From Saturnia japonica (taxonomy: Eukaryota; Arthropoda; Insecta; Lepidoptera; Saturniidae), in contig CM065316.1 of assembly GCA_033032175.1 (NCBI GenBank), forward strand, positions 8,402,115-8,466,114: DNA of 64,000 bases, in the 5' to 3' direction. Position 1 is the stretch's first letter. Each line of letters begins with the position of its first letter. The notes under the pieces are model-generated. The model was not told where the DNA came from. It saw nothing but the letters and a program-made list of their open reading frames with translations, and ran no database searches. This document shows positions 60,011 through 64,000 of the stretch, piece after piece. The position numbers were made by a program, and so were the translations under genes.

Positions 60011-61630
60011 ATGTATAATAAATTCTGTTTGCATCTCTTTACATTAATAAATAGCAGTTTACGTCAAATCAACAAACAAAGTAGAGAACATTAGCAACCA
60101 TTAGTTGATTCAAATGCAATCAGCCACGGTCTATCTGATAGAATATTAAACAGTATTGCTTGTGTGGCAGTATGTATATACTGGTTCAAATTTAATGGCG
60201 CATTGACGCACGTGCCTCTAATGATTCTCGAACCAATTCTATTTAACTATGCTTAAATCTAAGTTTATTATGAAAGAAGCATCGCACATAATGGTATTTA
60301 AAATACTCTTTGATACAAAACAAAGCAGTTTTCATCACAATTAATTGAATAAGTAAGATTATTCTCTTGCAACTGAATTTTAAAACAATTATCCCTTACT
60401 GAATCAGCTGAAATTTTGCATACGCATTTAATTTCGATAACAAGACATGGTTAGCTAAGTTACGTCTTTCTAAATCCAATATGGCGGACTCCCAAAGATA
60501 ACAGAGCATTATTTATGCGCCTCCATTAAAAGGGTATCAAATAAAAGGGTTTGCTGAGAAGAATACGAATAAAATAAGCTTTTAAAACTATTTCATGTAA
60601 CAAAATACTAGGGAAAACTTATTCACATACAATATAAATAAAATTCAGCATATCCTTTGCATAAAATTATTATTTTCATTTTAGTACACCTATTAGATAA
60701 CTTCATCTCATGAAATACACACATTTTAATAGTATATATTTTTATTTGCAAGCTTTTGCCTACATGTTTTCTATTAAATTATTTTCGGTTAATAATTTAT
60801 CTATAAATATAATGATTGATCAATGAATATTCATTGAATAATTATCATTGAGGATGCCTTGGATTTCAGTTCTTTAAAAAAATAATTGAAAAGCGGAGAT
60901 ATACAGAAAATAAATATTCTTAATCAGTAAATAATTTCTTTAATAACTTTTGGAATACATAAAACATTTCAATGTGTACTTATACTATGCCGTTGATTCC
61001 GCTTGGCGTAATTGGTGTAATTTTGTAAATTAATTATATTATAGCTTATAAAAAGCACTTCAAAAATCATAAGGGACATTTTAAAAAAAGTTTCATAAAA
61101 ATCCTTCATACAGATGTTATGTTAAATAGTTCAAACATACTTATATACAAACACATACTAATAATTTAATATATTAGTATATATAAATATGTACATAATT
61201 CCTTTGTTTTCTTAATTTTGAGTATGTAAATTAAAAAAGTAAGTCTCCTATATTATAATGTAATTATATTTAGAAATATGTTACAACAATAGTTCTACAA
61301 TTCTAGTAAGAACAATAATTCTTAAAACGAACCAGTTAAAATAAACATAAAAGTTATTTTTTAAGCTATGAAAACTTATGTAAATATTATCATGTCCCAA
61401 AAGCATTGTGAGTCATATAATTATTAGGTTCGTAATGAGTCAGCTGAGTTTTAACAATAACAATTAATTACAATAATTAAAAGTGTCTGCATAATTTTAT
61501 AAATGTATTTTATTTAATACAAGGACATCATAAATGCATAAGGACAATTACTAAAATAAAAATTTAGGCCTGTTTAATGTATATGTACTAAAATATGCTT
61601 CAATGTTAAGCTCCGACTGTGTTCTCAAAA
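60011..61630. other. A+T-rich non-coding stretch
   Basis: No gene or bounded repeat was recognised. Confidence 0.5.
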
Positions 61631-61636
61631 TAAATT

Positions 61637-61638
61637 AA

Positions 61639-61670
<32 letters not shown>

Positions 61671-61672
61671 AA
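61637..61672 (+). repeat. A20 tract followed by (TA)n
   Basis: Twenty A residues (61637-61656) run directly into a TA dinucleotide run. An AATAAA string lies just before the A-tract (about 61630-61635). Poly(A) after AATAAA is what the 3' end of a retroposed transcript looks like, but no recognisable gene or LINE precedes it. Confidence 0.6.
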
Positions 61673-62139
61673 TATATCTATATTGTTTAAGTTAAGTGAT
61701 TTAAAGTACTTAAGAATTGTTACTTTTACTTAGGTCTACACAGAGTTTGACAAATTAGTCATCTGCTTACACGACACAAAGTACACACTACAAAACCTAT
61801 ATGGTCTTGTTTATTATAATTCTACTGAACAATTTGACAACTTATCCATTGCAGAAATCGATTTCACAAAGAGCACTCCAAAATGTAATATAACGGTAAG
61901 AAGGTTAGCCAGTGATTTGCTAAGGATCAATAAAACTAACGTTTAGGTAGACATAAGATGTTTAACTTATTGATCTAGTACTACATCAGTTTCAGTTGAG
62001 AACTGCAATTGAGATTTACTGACCTGTTATTTGCACTCGGCAATTTGAATGAAATTTGACACGGTGACCAAGTCATAAGCGAATAGTTATAAAAAAATAT
62101 TGTATACTTTTACATGTAACAACAATATTTATGAATATT
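61673..62139. other. A+T-rich non-coding stretch
   Basis: A weak exon-like segment (acceptor CCATTGCAG at about 61854, donor GGTAAGAAG at about 61895) is too short and without frame support to call. Confidence 0.45.
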
Positions 62140-62400
62140 TATACCTAACGATTAATAAAATTGAAGTTTCTGTTTGTAATGTCAAAAATACAACTCCGAT
62201 TTTGACGAGACTTTCACTGGCAGATAGCCGATATTAAGGAGTACGTTATGATTATATAGGGTTTCGCAAAAACAAAAGCTGAGTAAACCACAAAAGGTAT
62301 ATCAAATTAATGTGTTACACAATTGTAGATATTAAAAAGACCTACGAAAAATTCAGCAAGAGCATATATTGCCCAACTTGTCACATCTGTACTTAATATT
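62140..62400 (-). repeat. Dispersed repeat, module D (copy 3)
   Basis: TTAATAAAATTGAAGTTTCT, TCCGATTTTGACGAGACTTT, CACTGGCAGATAGCC, GTTTCGCAAAAACAAAAGCT, GAGTAAACCACAAAAGGTAT. This matches the left half of 35790-36320 in the same orientation. Confidence 0.65.
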
Positions 62401-62489
62401 ATAAAACTCGAGAGATTTAATTTGTTTGTTTGATAGTGGTAATTTCTGGAACTACCATACAGAATTGAAAAATTATTTGTATATTTTAT

Positions 62490-62645
62490 AGCCTATTTTT
62501 TATTGTCATCTCACCTGATATTAAGTGACGATGCGGCCGAAGATGGTAGGACGCTAAGCCTAGGAACACTGGCTCTCAAGTGCAGGCTGCCGGAACACAG
62601 CTATTTTTCAAATTGAAGGTGGTGGCTAGCTAGGCGGACATTATA
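62490..62645 (-). mobile_element. tRNA-derived SINE, family A (copy 4, headless)
   Basis: Only the body is kept. It runs from ATTGTCATCTCACCTGATAT and TAAGTGACGATGCGGCC, through ACTGGCTCTCAAGTGCAG, to GAAGGTGGTGGCTAGCTAGG. The tRNA head with A and B boxes is missing, as expected for a copy truncated at its 5' end during insertion. The phrase before it (AATTTCTGGAACTACCATAC) belongs to another repeat into which it may have inserted. Confidence 0.75.
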
Positions 62646-62659
62646 AAAGAAGGTTACCT

Positions 62660-62810
62660 ATAAGATAGATAAACTTCACGCTACGACCTTAAGAAGCAGA
62701 GCAATGACCGTGACCGTTAAGTAATCTAACAAGCACTAGGCAAGTAAAGGAATTGAGAACAACGATAGGCAACATGGGTGCGTTGGCGATGGCGTGATGG
62801 AAAGTTAGTC
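62660..62810 (-). repeat. Dispersed repeat, module C (copy 4, inverted)
   Basis: The + strand reads AAACTTCACGCTACGACCTT, AATCTAACAAGC, AAGGAATTGAGAACAACGAT and GGGTGCGTTGGCGATGGCG. This is the reverse complement of the 47705-47990 copy. Confidence 0.65.
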
Positions 62811-64000
62811 AGTCAGTTAGTTATAAAATTCAATACATTTAGTCGTTTGATAATAATTAAACAACTAATGTGTAATTAATAATTAATGTAGTAATTCCCG
62901 GCTCAAGATAGATTTTTAACCAACCATAACCATAACTAAATTTTATTTTCTACACCATGGAGCCTCTAGAAATTGTTTATATGTATGACCCTAATAGTCC
63001 TTAAAAAAATCTTATATGCACGGTTTGCTATTTTAGATGTTATAGATGGACAAACTTAAAATGTATTAATCAGTTTTCAATCTCAGTTAACGGTACTTAT
63101 AATAACTTCAATGATTAAAATACAGGAAAAAGTCACAATGTAAAAAAGTTATTCACTATAATTAAATCACCTATGTTCTGCTATATTTAAGTTCAAAAAC
63201 AGTAAAATGTATTAATGTAATATATTATTAATGTATTTAATTGAAATTATTATAGTATAGTCCAAATATTATAAATAAAACAACAGATTATGTAATGGAT
63301 AATCGCGTTTAGCTTAGACTAATCCCAAAATATACACCTTGAAAGTGATAGCTTATGATTGTAGACATTTAATGGCATTTGCTGATTGTAAAATATTGCC
63401 TAGACCTGTTACATACTACCATACTTCTATTAGTACTTAAAGATAGCTCATTTAATACTAAAAAATAATTATATAAATAGGAATTTCTTCAGTAGAGAGA
63501 TTATTAAAAATTCTAACAATACTTATGACAGTCTTCAATACCTACTAGGTATATAATTAAATGAATTTTTAGTTAAAAATTATTCGATTTAAAACGCAAT
63601 AATTTATCACAAATCATTAATGGAATATTCTGATTTCAAAAGTATTGTAATATAGTCACAGATTCTTTAAGAAACGAGAAAGTAATAGAACGATTAATTT
63701 ACCTTAATGTACACTCATAATTATTATCACTTAGCCTTAGGCATGTTACAGGATAGGAAAAAATACTACAACATATTATTATTCACACTAATCGTTTAAT
63801 TTAGCTTATAATTTTCTATAAACCCTCATAACTTGAAAAAAGTACCAAGATACTTAAATACAACTTCTGCAAAGTCAATTTTTAATTTTACATATATCTT
63901 TCATGATAATAGAAATTTCTTCAACAAAGTAAATTATTTATAAAACATTTTAAAGCTTATGTTCCCCGCTATACATCAGCCGATGAAACATATTATAAAA
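62811..64000. other. A+T-rich non-coding stretch
   Basis: No gene, RNA or repeat was recognised to the end of the window. Confidence 0.5.

Noticed and set aside
1..64000. CRISPR array, bacterial operon or functional tRNA/rRNA gene anywhere in the window
   Set aside because: No regularly spaced direct repeats with unique spacers, no ribosome-binding-site gene layout and no clean tRNA cloverleaf were seen; the DNA is clearly eukaryotic.

Overview
The window looks like nuclear DNA of a moth or butterfly. It is strongly A+T-rich by eye. It carries tRNA-derived SINEs, decayed non-LTR reverse transcriptases and short dispersed modules of types I recognise from lepidopteran genomes. No complete host gene is visible, and the longest open frames are either transposon-derived or probably chance. 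The best reading is a large intron or intergenic region that has collected transposable elements. One 73-bp segment (21979-22051) does look like a real internal exon on the + strand, with good splice sites on both sides and a codon-rich sequence, so part of the window may be intronic sequence of a host gene.

Layout. 0.5-1.1 kb: R1-like reverse-transcriptase remnant (-). 6.9-7.0 kb: 3' piece of a LINE-like repeat. 9.898-10.865 kb: an intact, young, non-coding LTR element in miniature (TRIM), with 193-bp LTRs about 99% identical, a 4-bp target duplication, a tRNA primer site, a polypurine tract and an internal 21/22-bp minisatellite. 11.8-13.8 kb: three tRNA-derived elements. 15.8-33 kb: mainly anonymous A+T-rich DNA with scattered repeat copies and the candidate exon at 22.0 kb. 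34.5-35.2 kb: two remnants of RTE-type LINEs facing opposite ways, followed by a CpG-rich island. 39.580-42.197 kb: a complete-ended but internally deleted pogo-group DNA transposon with unusual terminal repeats, TA duplication and a broken transposase (-). 45.4-48.3 kb: dispersed modules and a SINE. 48.9-50.26 kb: Jockey-like reverse-transcriptase pseudogene (+). 54.641-55.008 kb: a 368-bp pogo/Tigger-type MITE. 56.0-58.2 kb: SINEs, one nested in another repeat. 58.7-60.0 kb: tandem duplication and a dispersed module. 61.6-62.8 kb: poly(A)/TA tract and repeat fragments.

How the parts relate. The mobile elements are of different ages. The TRIM is the freshest: its LTRs differ at two positions. 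The LINE remnants carry many stops and frameshifts. Two SINE families (four and three copies) and at least three further dispersed modules recur within the window in both orientations. The elements do not form a functional pathway. The features most worth follow-up are the TRIM with its embedded minisatellite, the pogo relic with non-canonical ends and an apparent 5'-UTR intron, the lone exon, and a four-copy anonymous dispersed module.
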